Origin: Sphaerochaeta sp. Phil3
GTDB taxonomy: Bacteria; Spirochaetota; Spirochaetia; Sphaerochaetales; Sphaerochaetaceae
Direction of reading: 5' to 3'
DNA: 64,000 nucleotides
Assembly: GCA_001940825.1 (NCBI GenBank)
Contig: MSGT01000058.1
Location: 1 to 64,000, forward strand
Of this stretch, positions 28,121 through 37,123 are shown piece after piece. Made by a program: the position numbers and the translations under genes. Positions within the stretch are counted from its first letter, which is position 1. Each line of letters starts with the position of its first letter. The notes below the pieces were generated by a model that saw only the letters and a list, made by a program, of their open reading frames with translations, had not been told where the DNA came from and did no database searches.

Positions 28121-29305
28121 CTACCTGTCGTTTGCAGCTTTGTAGATGTTGTATATATCGTCTTCGCAAAGCACCTTGAAATTGCCAAGCCTTATGGCTC
28201 CACCGCGACTTGCGGCGTTCGCCAAGGCCTCTATATCGTCAGTGGAAAGGCTTAGCCCCAGTTCCTTGAGACTGGTGGGCATACCCATCGACCTGAAGCA
28301 CTCCTCGAATGCCACAATGGTCCTTTCGCACGCAACCTTGCAGTCGTCATCATTCAAACCAAAGACCAGTTCGCCAAGGTATGCAAACCTATGGTAATCG
28401 ACGCTGGCTACATAGCGGGCCCAGGAACCCCAAATTGCGGCAAGGCCGGCTCCGTGGGACACATCGTAGAAGGCGGAAAGCTCATGCTCCATCTTGTGGC
28501 ACGCCCAGTCTCCTATGCTGTCATACCCAACATTGTTGAATCCATTGTGGGAAACGGTTCCAGCCCACATTATGTTGGCTCTGGCTTCATAGTCGCAGGG
28601 GTTCTCCAATGCAACCTTCGTGTACTTCACAACCGTTTTGAGGACATTGGCGCAGCTCTGGTCCGTGAACTCGAAAGCTGGACCTGAGTGGAAGAACCTT
28701 TCAAGGGTGTGCATCATTATGTCAACGCTCCCGCACCCCGTCTGATAGGCGGAAACGGTATATGTAAGCTCTGGATTCATGAACGCAACTGCAGGACGGC
28801 CCAGGTTGCTGTTGCAACCTACCTTCTCGTTTGGCGTCACTTCGTCGTTGGTGACTACGGAGGAGTTGCTCATCTCGCTTCCTGTCGCAGCCAACGTAAT
28901 GATGCATCCCACGGGAAGAGAGGCCTTTGGAGCGACATGACGTCCGTATACATCCCAAACATCCCCATCATAGCAAACACCGTATGATATGGCCTTTGAA
29001 CTGTCCAATGCGGAGCCTCCGCCAACTGACAGCACCATGTCCACGTTCTCGCTCCTTGCAAGTGAGATTCCCTTCCTTATGAGGGAAAGGCGGGGGTTCG
29101 GCTGCACACCACCTAGTTCCACGAAATGAATGCCATGTACTTCAAGAGAGGCTTCCACAACTCCAAGCAGCCCGCTTTTGACTACAGAGCCTCCTCCAAA
29201 ATGGATGAGAACCTTCTTGATCCCACGTTCCTTCAGGACACGCCCTACCTCGTTCTGTGCGCCTTTGCCAAAAAGCACGTATGTTGGTGCATAATACTCT
29301 GTCAT
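28121..29305 (-). CDS. Iron-containing alcohol dehydrogenase (BdhA/YqhD type)
   Basis: This group III alcohol dehydrogenase reduces aldehydes, commonly with NADPH. The cofactor motif VLSVGGGSALDSSKAI and the metal-binding histidine region (MMHTLERFF, SHNGFNNVG, DVSHGAGLAAIWGSWAR) are present. Residues YYAPTYVLFGKGAQNEVG at the start match butanol dehydrogenases. I use ATG 29305 because AAGGAG lies 9 bases upstream; the track adds 9 codons. The 394 aa fit the family. The gene heads a run with an MFS and a ZIP transporter. It probably serves fermentative redox balance or aldehyde detoxification. Confidence 0.92.
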   Translation of the reverse strand: MTEYYAPTYVLFGKGAQNEVGRVLKERGIKKVLIHFGGGSVVKSGLLGVVEASLEVHGIHFVELGGVQPNPRLSLIRKGISLARSENVDMVLSVGGGSALDSSKAISYGVCYDGDVWDVYGRHVAPKASLPVGCIITLAATGSEMSNSSVVTNDEVTPNEKVGCNSNLGRPAVAFMNPELTYTVSAYQTGCGSVDIMMHTLERFFHSGPAFEFTDQSCANVLKTVVKYTKVALENPCDYEARANIMWAGTVSHNGFNNVGYDSIGDWACHKMEHELSAFYDVSHGAGLAAIWGSWARYVASVDYHRFAYLGELVFGLNDDDCKVACERTIVAFEECFRSMGMPTSLKELGLSLSTDDIEALANAASRGGAIRLGNFKVLCEDDIYNIYKAANDR

Positions 29306-29459
29306 TTCTGCGAACTCCTTGGGGACAACCAAAGCCCCTCTTCAAAGAAAGGGACCATTGCCCAAAGTCGAACGACTTGCGCAACAGTCCCTTGTTGTCA
29401 GCCACCGAAAGGTGGCAACATCGGTCTAGAAAAACCTATACAATGATATCGGCCTAGGC

Positions 29460-30554
29460 TCAGCGGATTGCAAGCTCGGTGTCGATATCGAAGAACTTGG
29501 CCTTCTCCATGTTTGGTGCAAGAGAGATCTTCTCGTCAACCTTTACGATGACGGATGGCTCGATCTTACCAGTGATCTGGTTCTTGGAAGTTGACACGAA
29601 TACGTGCGTCTCGGATCCAAGAGGCTCGACGACGGATACGGTTCCATCGATCGTCTGGCCATCGATTGCCTGTGCCGAATGTGCAACATCCTCTGGTCTG
29701 ATTCCAAACGTGACCTGCTTGCCTACGTAAGGCTTCAGGAGCTTTGCCTGGGCAGGTGTGACCTTGAGGCGGAAATCGCCTTCGTGGATATAGATGTCAT
29801 CGCCCTCTGCCATGACGTTGCAGACCATGAAATTCATTGGTGGGGATCCAATGAAGCCTGCGACGAACTTGTTGTCTGGGTTGTTGTACAGCTCAAGTGG
29901 GCCGCCTATCTGCTGGATGACGCCAAGCTTCATGACTACGATCTTGTCTGCCATGGTGAGTGCCTCGACCTGGTCGTGCGTGACGTAGATCATCGTTGCC
30001 TGGAGCCTGTTGTGGAGACCGGAGATCTCGGCTCTCATCTGGACTCTGAGCTTTGCATCAAGGTTTGAAAGTGGCTCGTCGAAAAGGAAGACCTTTGGCT
30101 TTCTTACGATTGCACGTCCTACTGCAACACGCTGTCTCTGTCCACCTGAGAGAGCCTTTGGCTTTCTGTCAAGGAGCTCTTCGATGTCGAGGATCTTAGC
30201 CGCTTCACGTACACGGGCGTCGATCTCCTCTTTTGGGAACTTGCGGATCTTGAGTCCAAACGCCATGTTGTCATAGACGGTCATGTGTGGGTACAGAGCA
30301 TAGTTCTGGAATACCATTGCTATGTCCCTGTCTTTTGGTGGAACGTCATTGACGAGCTTTCCATCAATGTACAGTTCTCCGCTGGAGATGTCCTCCAGTC
30401 CGGCGACCATACGAAGGGTTGTCGATTTTCCGCAGCCGGAAGGACCAACGAGTACTACAAACTCCTTGTCCTTGACCTCAATGTTGACGTCATTGACTGC
30501 CTTGACTCCTCCATCGTAGATCTTGCAGATGTTTTTCAACAATACTTCTGCCAT
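29460..30554 (-). CDS. ABC transporter ATP-binding protein, MsmK/UgpC type
   Basis: This is a sugar-importer type ATPase with Walker A GPSGCGKST, Q-loop, signature LSGGQRQRV, Walker B VFLFDEP and H-loop THD, followed by a C-terminal OB/TOBE regulatory domain (GIRPEDVAHSAQ). At 364 aa it matches MsmK/UgpC/MalK-like proteins. GGAGG precedes ATG 30554, four codons inside the track ORF. It is alone, with no permease or binding protein beside it. In other bacteria such orphan ATPases energise several sugar importers encoded elsewhere, and a shared role is likely here. Confidence 0.93.
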   Translation of the reverse strand: MAEVLLKNICKIYDGGVKAVNDVNIEVKDKEFVVLVGPSGCGKSTTLRMVAGLEDISSGELYIDGKLVNDVPPKDRDIAMVFQNYALYPHMTVYDNMAFGLKIRKFPKEEIDARVREAAKILDIEELLDRKPKALSGGQRQRVAVGRAIVRKPKVFLFDEPLSNLDAKLRVQMRAEISGLHNRLQATMIYVTHDQVEALTMADKIVVMKLGVIQQIGGPLELYNNPDNKFVAGFIGSPPMNFMVCNVMAEGDDIYIHEGDFRLKVTPAQAKLLKPYVGKQVTFGIRPEDVAHSAQAIDGQTIDGTVSVVEPLGSETHVFVSTSKNQITGKIEPSVIVKVDEKISLAPNMEKAKFFDIDTELAIR

Positions 30555-30586
30555 TGAAACCTCCAAGGTTTTATCTTATCCATTTG

Positions 30587-30615
30587 AGTATATTACGGCT
30601 TTTGGAAGGTGTAAA
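30587..30615 (-). promoter_or_regulatory. Promoter of the MsmK-type ATPase gene
   Basis: TTTACA and TATACT on the minus strand are separated by 17 bases. Both hexamers match the consensus at five of six positions, and the gene start follows about 30 bases later with GGAGG. Confidence 0.65.
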
Positions 30616-30639
30616 CAAAAAGTTTCTACAAAGAAACGC

Positions 30640-30705
30640 CTTTGTTCGACCTTTGTCCAACCTTTGTTCGACCTTTATTCAAGAACGCCTTGATTCAAAC
30701 GAATC
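30640..30705. repeat. Degenerate phrase repeat upstream of the TauE-like gene
   Basis: The phrase TTTGTTCGACC recurs with variation (TTTGTCCAACC, TTTGTTCGACC, TTTATTCAAGAACGCC, TTGATTCAAACG). It is of the same style as the spacers after rel and tdh but with different words. Confidence 0.5.
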
Positions 30706-30726
30706 CATGGCTATACTTTGTCATCT

Positions 30727-31485
30727 ATGGCGATATCGACCAACGTTCTTCTCTTCCTATGCCCCATGGTGTTCCTTGCAGGATTCATAGATTCCATTGC
30801 AGGGGGCGGTGGCCTCATAAGCCTCACTTCCTACATGGCATGCGGCATACCGGGGACCTTGGCACTTGGAACAAACAAGTTCTCATCATTCACGGGAAGC
30901 ACCATTGCATCGGTGAACTACATGAGGACGAAGAACTACGAACTAAGGACGCTTGTCAGCGCATCCATCGCAGCCATTGCCGGCTCATGGGCCGGCTCTT
31001 CATGCACGATGCTAATCGATCCAAAGGTGTTCTCAACCATCGTGCTTGTCATAACGCCAATCGCCGCAGTCATGGTCGTGGTGGACAAGAAGCACGAGGA
31101 ACGAGAAAAGGAGCTTACCACGACGAAGTCCATACTCATTGGCATAGCCATAGGCCTGGTCGTTGGGTTCTATGACGGCTTCTACGGCCCAGCAACCGGA
31201 ATGTTCCTCCAAATGAGCTTCATCCTCTTTGCAGGCCTCGACGCCAAGAAAGCCGCAGGAAACGCCCGAATCGCCAACTGGGCATCCAACTTCTCCGCAC
31301 TTGCAAACTTCATACGGACAGACAACGTCATCTACACCATAGCAATCCCCTGCGCCGCATGCTCCATGGTGGGCAACTGGCTTGGAAGCAGGCTCGCCAT
31401 CAAGAAGGACACAAGGATAATCAGACCGATAATGTTGTGCGTAATCTCTCTGCTGTTCTTCAAGATTCTGCTGGATCTGTTGTAA
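30727..31485 (+). CDS. TSUP-family transporter (TauE/SafE-like)
   Basis: This membrane protein of about eight helices has the family repeats FIDSIAGGGGLISLTSY near the N-terminus and GLVVGFYDGFYGPATGMFLQ in the second half. TSUP members export or import sulfite, sulfonates or other organic anions. I start at ATG 30727 rather than the TTG three codons earlier; neither has a strong ribosome site. The 252 aa is typical. It precedes malic enzyme by about 50 bases on the same strand, so an anion such as a dicarboxylate or sulfur compound is possible, but the substrate is unknown. Confidence 0.85.
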   Translation: MAISTNVLLFLCPMVFLAGFIDSIAGGGGLISLTSYMACGIPGTLALGTNKFSSFTGSTIASVNYMRTKNYELRTLVSASIAAIAGSWAGSSCTMLIDPKVFSTIVLVITPIAAVMVVVDKKHEEREKELTTTKSILIGIAIGLVVGFYDGFYGPATGMFLQMSFILFAGLDAKKAAGNARIANWASNFSALANFIRTDNVIYTIAIPCAACSMVGNWLGSRLAIKKDTRIIRPIMLCVISLLFFKILLDLL

Positions 31486-31537
31486 TATAGCTGTATAGAG
31501 ACATGTCGCATGGACATAAAAGCACAAGGAGAGCAAC

Positions 31538-32710
31538 ATGGACTACGCCAAGGAATCACTTAGAAAACACTACGAATGGAAGGGGAAGATAGAGGTCAAC
31601 GCCACCGTTCCCGTTGCGACCAAGGAAGATCTTGCCCTAACCTACACCCCTGGCGTAGCCGCACCATGCCTAGAAATAAAGAAGGACATATCAAAAGGCT
31701 ACGAGCTTACAAGACGCCACAACCTATGCGCTGTGATCACAGACGGCTCCGCAGTCCTTGGACTGGGGAACATTGGACCAGAGGCCGGAATGCCGGTGAT
31801 GGAGGGAAAATGTGTGCTCTTCAAAGCCTTTGGGGACGTCGATGCCTTCCCTTTGTGCGTCAAGACCCAGGACGTGGACGAGTTCGTTGACACAGTCTAC
31901 AACATAAGCGGCTCGTTTGGAGGGATAAACCTGGAGGACATCTCAGCCCCTCGCTGCTTTGAGATAGAAAGAAAACTGAAGCAAAAATGTGACATCCCAG
32001 TCTTCCATGACGACCAGCATGGAACCGCAGTCGTGACCCTTGCAGGACTCACCAATGCATTGAAGGTCGTAGGCAAAAGAAGGGAGGATGTGAAGGTGGT
32101 CACATCAGGAGCAGGAGCGGCAGGAACAGCAATCGTGAAACTTCTTCTATCTGCAGGCTTCAAGAACATAACGATGACCGACATCCACGGCATAATCTAC
32201 AAAGGCCGTCCAGAAAACGACTGGTCCAACGAAGAGATGGCCGCCGTCACGAACCCCCTCTCATTGAAGGGTTGCTTGGCTACAGCAATAGAGGGTGCTG
32301 ACATATTCATTGGAGTCTCTGCCCCAGGTGTTCTCAAGCCGCAAATGGTCAAGAGAATGAATCGCGACGCCATAATCTTCGCATGTGCGAACCCCACCCC
32401 GGAGATCATGCCAGAGGAGGCCAAGGCCGCCGGTGCACGAATAGTGTCTACAGGGAGATCGGACTATCCAAACCAGATAAACAACGTCCTCGTATTCCCT
32501 GGAATATTCAGAGGAGCCTTCGATGTACGAGCAAGGGAAATCAACGAAGAAATGAAGATGGCCGCGGCAAACGCCCTGGCTTCTTTGATTTCAGAGGCCG
32601 AGCTCTCTGAGGACTACATCATCCCAAAGGCCTTCGATCCCCGCGTTGGAGTTTCCGTTGCAAAGGCCGTTGCAAAGGCCGCACGCAATACTGGCGTGGC
32701 GAGGATTTGA
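31538..32710 (+). CDS. Malic enzyme (short, NAD-dependent type)
   Basis: Malic enzyme oxidatively decarboxylates malate to pyruvate. Family blocks include ALTYTPGVAAPCLEI with the catalytic tyrosine, TDGSAVLGLGNIGPEAGMPVMEGK, the metal-binding FHDDQHGTAVVTLAG and the NAD site TSGAGAAGTAIVKLLL. Its 390 aa fits the short bacterial form without a phosphotransacetylase extension. AAGGAG is placed well before the ATG. Its end lies only 2 bases from the converging mutase gene, with no terminator between. NAD rather than NADP is a guess from the family. Confidence 0.93.
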   Translation: MDYAKESLRKHYEWKGKIEVNATVPVATKEDLALTYTPGVAAPCLEIKKDISKGYELTRRHNLCAVITDGSAVLGLGNIGPEAGMPVMEGKCVLFKAFGDVDAFPLCVKTQDVDEFVDTVYNISGSFGGINLEDISAPRCFEIERKLKQKCDIPVFHDDQHGTAVVTLAGLTNALKVVGKRREDVKVVTSGAGAAGTAIVKLLLSAGFKNITMTDIHGIIYKGRPENDWSNEEMAAVTNPLSLKGCLATAIEGADIFIGVSAPGVLKPQMVKRMNRDAIIFACANPTPEIMPEEAKAAGARIVSTGRSDYPNQINNVLVFPGIFRGAFDVRAREINEEMKMAAANALASLISEAELSEDYIIPKAFDPRVGVSVAKAVAKAARNTGVARI

Positions 32711-32712
32711 GT

Positions 32713-34272
32713 CTACAAGTCTTCCCCTGTAAAAAGGTCGTAGGCAAGTTTGACGTTTTTCCAGTTGTTGTCTCTGTCAAGCGCAAACCCCCGACCAATG
32801 CCATCGACGATTTGTCCTACACCAATTTCATTGAGCTTCTCTTCAAGTTCCCTTAAGAGAGCGGGGGCACTGCCAGGTTCTGTCGAACGACCGTCAAAAA
32901 TTATGTGAAGGAAAACATTGTTTTGGCCTAATTTCTTTGCAATCCTACAAATAGCCACAGCATAATTCATACTGCCATGCGAGGACCTATAAGAAAGATA
33001 TGTTAGTAGATGTAAAGACTTTTTCTTTTCAATGGAGCGTCCAACAGCCTCAATCAGGATGGGATTGTTTTCAAAAGTACCATCTTCTATGGCTTTGTCT
33101 ATTCTAATATCATCCTGAACGACACAACGCCCGGCACCAAGATTCATATGGCCAGCCTCCGAATTACCCGGCTTGCCATCACCAAGACCAACAGACTTGC
33201 CGCTGGCATCAAGTTTGGCGTATGCAAAACGGGAAAGAAGATCGTCCCAATAGGGCGTTGATGCAAGATGTATGGCATCATTACCGTCCCCCGTCCCAAG
33301 CCCCCAGCCGTCCAAAATAACCAAGAGAGCCTTTCTGTTTCTACCAAAACTGTAATCCTCAACCAAAGAATTGCCATCCATCGATACAGGCTTTTCTACG
33401 CCTAGGACATCCAAGATTGTAGGGGCAACGTCTCTCAATGAGCCATCGTTAAGACCGATTTTCCTATCCGATGCACCGTCAAGCAAAAAGAAGGCAACTT
33501 TGTTGGTGGTATGTGCAACATGAGGAGACCCTTTTTTTGTGTAAAGAGTTTCAATGTTGCCGTGGTCAGCTGTGATGGCGACGACATAGCCCTTTTCCAA
33601 AGCGGCTTTCACCACTTTCTCCAGGTTTTCACTTACAGCTTTGCAGGCCTTGATTTTTGCATCCGTGTTTGAAGTATGTCCAATGACATCACCATTTGCG
33701 AAATTGACAACGATGAAGTCGAATTTCCCAAGTCCCGCTATGACCTGGTTGGAAACCTGGACAAGGGACAACTCCGGCTTTTCATCAAACGGAATGCCTT
33801 TTGGAGAAGGAATGCAGCAGTCCACTTCTTTGTCAAAAGGTTCGTTTTCCCCTCCGTTGAAGAAGAACGTTACATGTGCATACTTTTCCGATTCCGCAAT
33901 GTGAAATTGAGTTTTGCCGTTTTCAGCCAACACCTTCCCAAGAGGTTCCTTTACGTGAAGGGGTGCAAAGGCAATGGGATAGGACATGAACTTTTCGTGA
34001 TATTGGGTAAGAAGTACAAAAAAGAGGTCGTCCAGTTTGTGTATTGGCACTTTGTCAAAAGAAGAATCGACGAACATATCGGTAAGCTCTATCTCTCGTT
34101 CTCCCCTACGGCAGCAAAAGACCATGCTATCGCCATTTGAAACTGCACCATCTTTACATACCCTTAGAGGAATCATGTGATAGTCGTCTATGCCGTTCTC
34201 ATATGCCTGTCTTACGAGCTTTATCAAAGAATTAGCACCCCTATCTTGGGTTGTGTTGCCTGTCATTTCCAT
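32713..34272 (-). CDS. Circularly permuted cofactor-independent phosphoglycerate mutase
   Basis: The protein contains every hallmark of iPGM, which interconverts 3- and 2-phosphoglycerate with Mn or Zn, but in rotated order. It begins with the second half of the phosphotransferase domain (YENGIDDYHMIPLRVC; SEKYAHVTFFFNGG). It continues through the C-terminal phosphatase part (FANGDVIGHTSN; TADHGN; HVAHTTN; DVAPTILDVLG). Only then come the canonical N-terminus LLVILDGWGLG, the phospho-serine motif GNSEAGHMNLGAGR, and FDGRSTEP and GRGFALDRDNNW. The new termini correspond to about residue 210 of ordinary iPGM, and a short linker (EDYSFGRNRK) joins the old ends. All metal and catalytic residues I can place are kept. 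The gene follows an ABC importer operon by 24 bases. Confidence 0.9.
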   Translation of the reverse strand: MEMTGNTTQDRGANSLIKLVRQAYENGIDDYHMIPLRVCKDGAVSNGDSMVFCCRRGEREIELTDMFVDSSFDKVPIHKLDDLFFVLLTQYHEKFMSYPIAFAPLHVKEPLGKVLAENGKTQFHIAESEKYAHVTFFFNGGENEPFDKEVDCCIPSPKGIPFDEKPELSLVQVSNQVIAGLGKFDFIVVNFANGDVIGHTSNTDAKIKACKAVSENLEKVVKAALEKGYVVAITADHGNIETLYTKKGSPHVAHTTNKVAFFLLDGASDRKIGLNDGSLRDVAPTILDVLGVEKPVSMDGNSLVEDYSFGRNRKALLVILDGWGLGTGDGNDAIHLASTPYWDDLLSRFAYAKLDASGKSVGLGDGKPGNSEAGHMNLGAGRCVVQDDIRIDKAIEDGTFENNPILIEAVGRSIEKKKSLHLLTYLSYRSSHGSMNYAVAICRIAKKLGQNNVFLHIIFDGRSTEPGSAPALLRELEEKLNEIGVGQIVDGIGRGFALDRDNNWKNVKLAYDLFTGEDL

Positions 34273-34296
34273 TTTGCACCTCTAAACATCGCCAAT

Positions 34297-35400
34297 CTAC
34301 ATTGTGTTTCTTCGTTCGCGCTCCCCCTTCTCCTTTTGGTCCTCAGGTTCATACCAAGCAGGATTGTTGATGCGCAAGAAACATCGATCTCCGCTGTTGA
34401 AAATGTTTCTGTGCGGAGTCTGCACAAGAAGCGTTTCGTCTCCAGCCTTGACCAAATACTCTGCGAAATCGGTCTTGAACGTGCGTTTGACAATTGTAGA
34501 CGGGAAGCCGCTTTCCTTGCTAAGTTCAATTGAGTTGGGGCGTGTCGCCATGACCTTGGCTTTGCTGTCTGGAAGAAGGGAATCCTCGTAGATTGCATTG
34601 TTTTCGTCCCCTGTGGGGTACACCCTACCCTCTTTTATTATAACGTTTGTGAAGTTGGACTGTCCAAGGAAGCTATGTACGAACCTGTTTACAGGATGGC
34701 GATACAACTCCTGGGGAGTTCCTATTTGCTGGATCCGCCCCATATCCATAACGAGAATTCTATCAGAAAGAGCCATGGCTTCTGCTTGGTCATGGGTTAC
34801 GAATATGATGGTGAAGCCAAATTGTTTCTGAAGTCTCTTGATCTCGAACCTCATGGACTCTCTAAGATGTGGGTCCAGATTTGAAAGGGGCTCGTCAAGA
34901 AGAAGGACATCAGGGTTTACGACAATGGAACGCGCAAGGGCGATTCTCTGCTGCTGTCCACCGGAAAGATTTGATGGATATTCCTTTTCAAGGCCACTTA
35001 AGTTGCAGTACTTCAAAGCCTGTGTCACTTTTTCAACTATCTCACGCTTGGGAAGTTTCTTTACCTTTAGCGGAAATGCTACATTGTCAAAGACATTCAG
35101 GTGCGGCCATACCGCAAAGGCTTGGAAAACCATGCCCAAATCTCTTTTTTCAGGCGGAACGTAGATGTTTTTATCCCTGTCTGACACCAGTTTGTCTCCA
35201 AGATAGATAGAGCCTTTTGTTAGATCCTCAAATCCGGCAATCATTCTTAGGGTTGTCGTTTTCCCACATCCAGAAGGGCCTAGAAAGGAAAAGCATTCGC
35301 CTTTTTCAATCTCAAGGTTGAAATCGTCAACGGCAACAACGGTTCCAAGGGCTTTTGTTGTAAACGACTTGGTGACATGTTCCAAAACTATCTGTTTCAT
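34297..35400 (-). CDS. ABC transporter ATP-binding protein (second ATPase of the importer operon)
   Basis: Walker A GPSGCGKTTT, Q-loop (MVFQAFAVWPH), signature NLSGGQQQRIALAR, Walker B DVLLLDEP and H-loop THDQAEAMAL are all present. A C-terminal TOBE-like domain follows, as in FbpC/AfuC/PotA. The track start at 35475 runs into the permease gene. ATG 35400 is preceded by GGAGG and gives 367 aa. It directly follows the permease. Together with the other ATPase, two different ATPases could form a heterodimer, or each could serve another importer. Confidence 0.93.
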   Translation of the reverse strand: MKQIVLEHVTKSFTTKALGTVVAVDDFNLEIEKGECFSFLGPSGCGKTTTLRMIAGFEDLTKGSIYLGDKLVSDRDKNIYVPPEKRDLGMVFQAFAVWPHLNVFDNVAFPLKVKKLPKREIVEKVTQALKYCNLSGLEKEYPSNLSGGQQQRIALARSIVVNPDVLLLDEPLSNLDPHLRESMRFEIKRLQKQFGFTIIFVTHDQAEAMALSDRILVMDMGRIQQIGTPQELYRHPVNRFVHSFLGQSNFTNVIIKEGRVYPTGDENNAIYEDSLLPDSKAKVMATRPNSIELSKESGFPSTIVKRTFKTDFAEYLVKAGDETLLVQTPHRNIFNSGDRCFLRINNPAWYEPEDQKEKGERERRNTM

Positions 35401-35401
35401 C

Positions 35402-37123
35402 CTACTTCCTCCTTCTGTCCCCAATGACAAATTTGACGAGATTGTTGCAAATGATAATGAGTGTAATCGTAACAACAGATAGTGCGGCTGCCTGGGTAAT
35501 GTAGCCGTTTATTCTCAACTGGTAAATTGCGACCCCAAGGGTTCTGCTATTTGGTCCGTAGAGAAGTATTGAAGTAGTAAGCTCTCTCATGCATGGCAGG
35601 AACACTAGGAAGAAGCCAGATATCATGGCCGGTTTTATCAAAGGAAGTGTCACGTCTTTTAATGTTTCCATGTGTGACGCTCCACATGAACGGGCGGCCT
35701 CTTCCAATGAATAGTGAACCTGCTGCAATGCCGCTGAACTTGATTTTAGGACATATGAGAGGTATCGGGCTATATAAGCTACAAGAATAATCCAAATCGT
35801 GTTGTACAGCGTTATCCCAAAGAAAGCGCCGGACCATGCCAGCATACATCCTATTGCCATGACGGTTCCGGGCAGCGAGTATGGAAGAACAGCCATCATT
35901 TCAAGAACCGTGCCACCCTTTGGTTTGATTTTGTTGACAACGTATGCAAGCATTGTTCCCAAAACAAGACATATCAAACCTGCGGAGAATGCAAGGAAGA
36001 GCGAGTTCTTAACTGAATCGCTTACCATTATGTTGCCAACAAATATTCGTCTGTAGTTGGCAAGTGTCATGTTCTGGGATTCAAATGGGAGTCCGTAGGC
36101 CTTGACGAAGCTGATCAGCAAAATCATTACAATTGGTGCTACGACAACGACCAACAGGAAGATCAATGAAAACACAAGAAGAGGATACTTTGCGCCTCGT
36201 AGCTTTATGAGCATTGGCCTCATTGATTTGCCTTTGATGATATCGTAGCTACCACGGCTTGTGAGTTTCCTTTGTCCCCAAAGTGCAATTGCAACGACGA
36301 CTACAAGAATAATGGACATTGCCGCAGCTTCCCTTATTCCTTCAAAGCTTCCGCCCGCCCTATTCATGAGCTCCACTATCATTGTTGGAAGGGTGAAGAT
36401 GTTCTGAGAGAAACCAAGCATTGCGGGAATTCCGTAATTTGAAAGAGACGTAATGAGAATAAGCAGCATTCCAGAGGAAATTGCTGGAATCGTCAAAGGA
36501 ATGGTGATTTTCCTAATAACATAAAGCTGCCCAGCACCAGCGATTCTGGCGCTTTCTTCAAGTGTAGGATCCATTCTTTCAAGGGCGCTCACCACCTGCA
36601 TGTAAACAAACGGAAAATAGTAGACAACCTCAATCACAATGATTCCTGCAACCGAGTTAATGTTGAAAGGGGCGGAAGACAAGTGGAAAACCGACATGAG
36701 AAGTCTGTTTACATATCCCCCTCGACCTGAGAACATCATATCCCAAGACATAGCCGCCAAAAACGGGGGAATCATAAAGGGAATCGAAAACAGGAACTTC
36801 ATAAGCCCCTTAAGAGGAATGTCGCTTCTTCCAAGAAGCCATGCAAAGAAAACGCCCACTACCGTTGCAATGGCTGTTGTAAAAAAAGCGATTATTACAG
36901 TGTTCTTTATGGCTTTCAGGTTCCCCTGCTGCGTCAGGACCTTGACAAACATATCAATGTCTATTTTTGAACCATCCCAGAATGCGTAGTAGAAAATCAT
37001 TACAACAGGAAGGATGACTACTGTAATCAAGGCTGCATAGCATAAGACCGTCATAAGCTTATCCAAAGAGAAAAACCTTTTGCCCTCTAGTTTGAGGAAA
37101 TCTTTGTTCTTAACGGCGGTCAT
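35402..37123 (-). CDS. Fused ABC permease, FbpB/AfuB type
   Basis: Two permease domains are fused in 573 aa, giving about twelve membrane segments. Each half carries an EAA-like loop: EESARIAGAGQLYVIRKITIPL and EEAARSCGASHMETLKDVTLPL. This layout is typical of the iron(III)/hexose-phosphate/thiamine class of importers. The start overlaps the upstream ATPase stop by 4 bases. Members transport ferric iron, sugar phosphates or phosphonates, and the sequence alone does not tell which. Confidence 0.92.
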   Translation of the reverse strand: MTAVKNKDFLKLEGKRFFSLDKLMTVLCYAALITVVILPVVMIFYYAFWDGSKIDIDMFVKVLTQQGNLKAIKNTVIIAFFTTAIATVVGVFFAWLLGRSDIPLKGLMKFLFSIPFMIPPFLAAMSWDMMFSGRGGYVNRLLMSVFHLSSAPFNINSVAGIIVIEVVYYFPFVYMQVVSALERMDPTLEESARIAGAGQLYVIRKITIPLTIPAISSGMLLILITSLSNYGIPAMLGFSQNIFTLPTMIVELMNRAGGSFEGIREAAAMSIILVVVVAIALWGQRKLTSRGSYDIIKGKSMRPMLIKLRGAKYPLLVFSLIFLLVVVVAPIVMILLISFVKAYGLPFESQNMTLANYRRIFVGNIMVSDSVKNSLFLAFSAGLICLVLGTMLAYVVNKIKPKGGTVLEMMAVLPYSLPGTVMAIGCMLAWSGAFFGITLYNTIWIILVAYIARYLSYVLKSSSAALQQVHYSLEEAARSCGASHMETLKDVTLPLIKPAMISGFFLVFLPCMRELTTSILLYGPNSRTLGVAIYQLRINGYITQAAALSVVTITLIIICNNLVKFVIGDRRRK

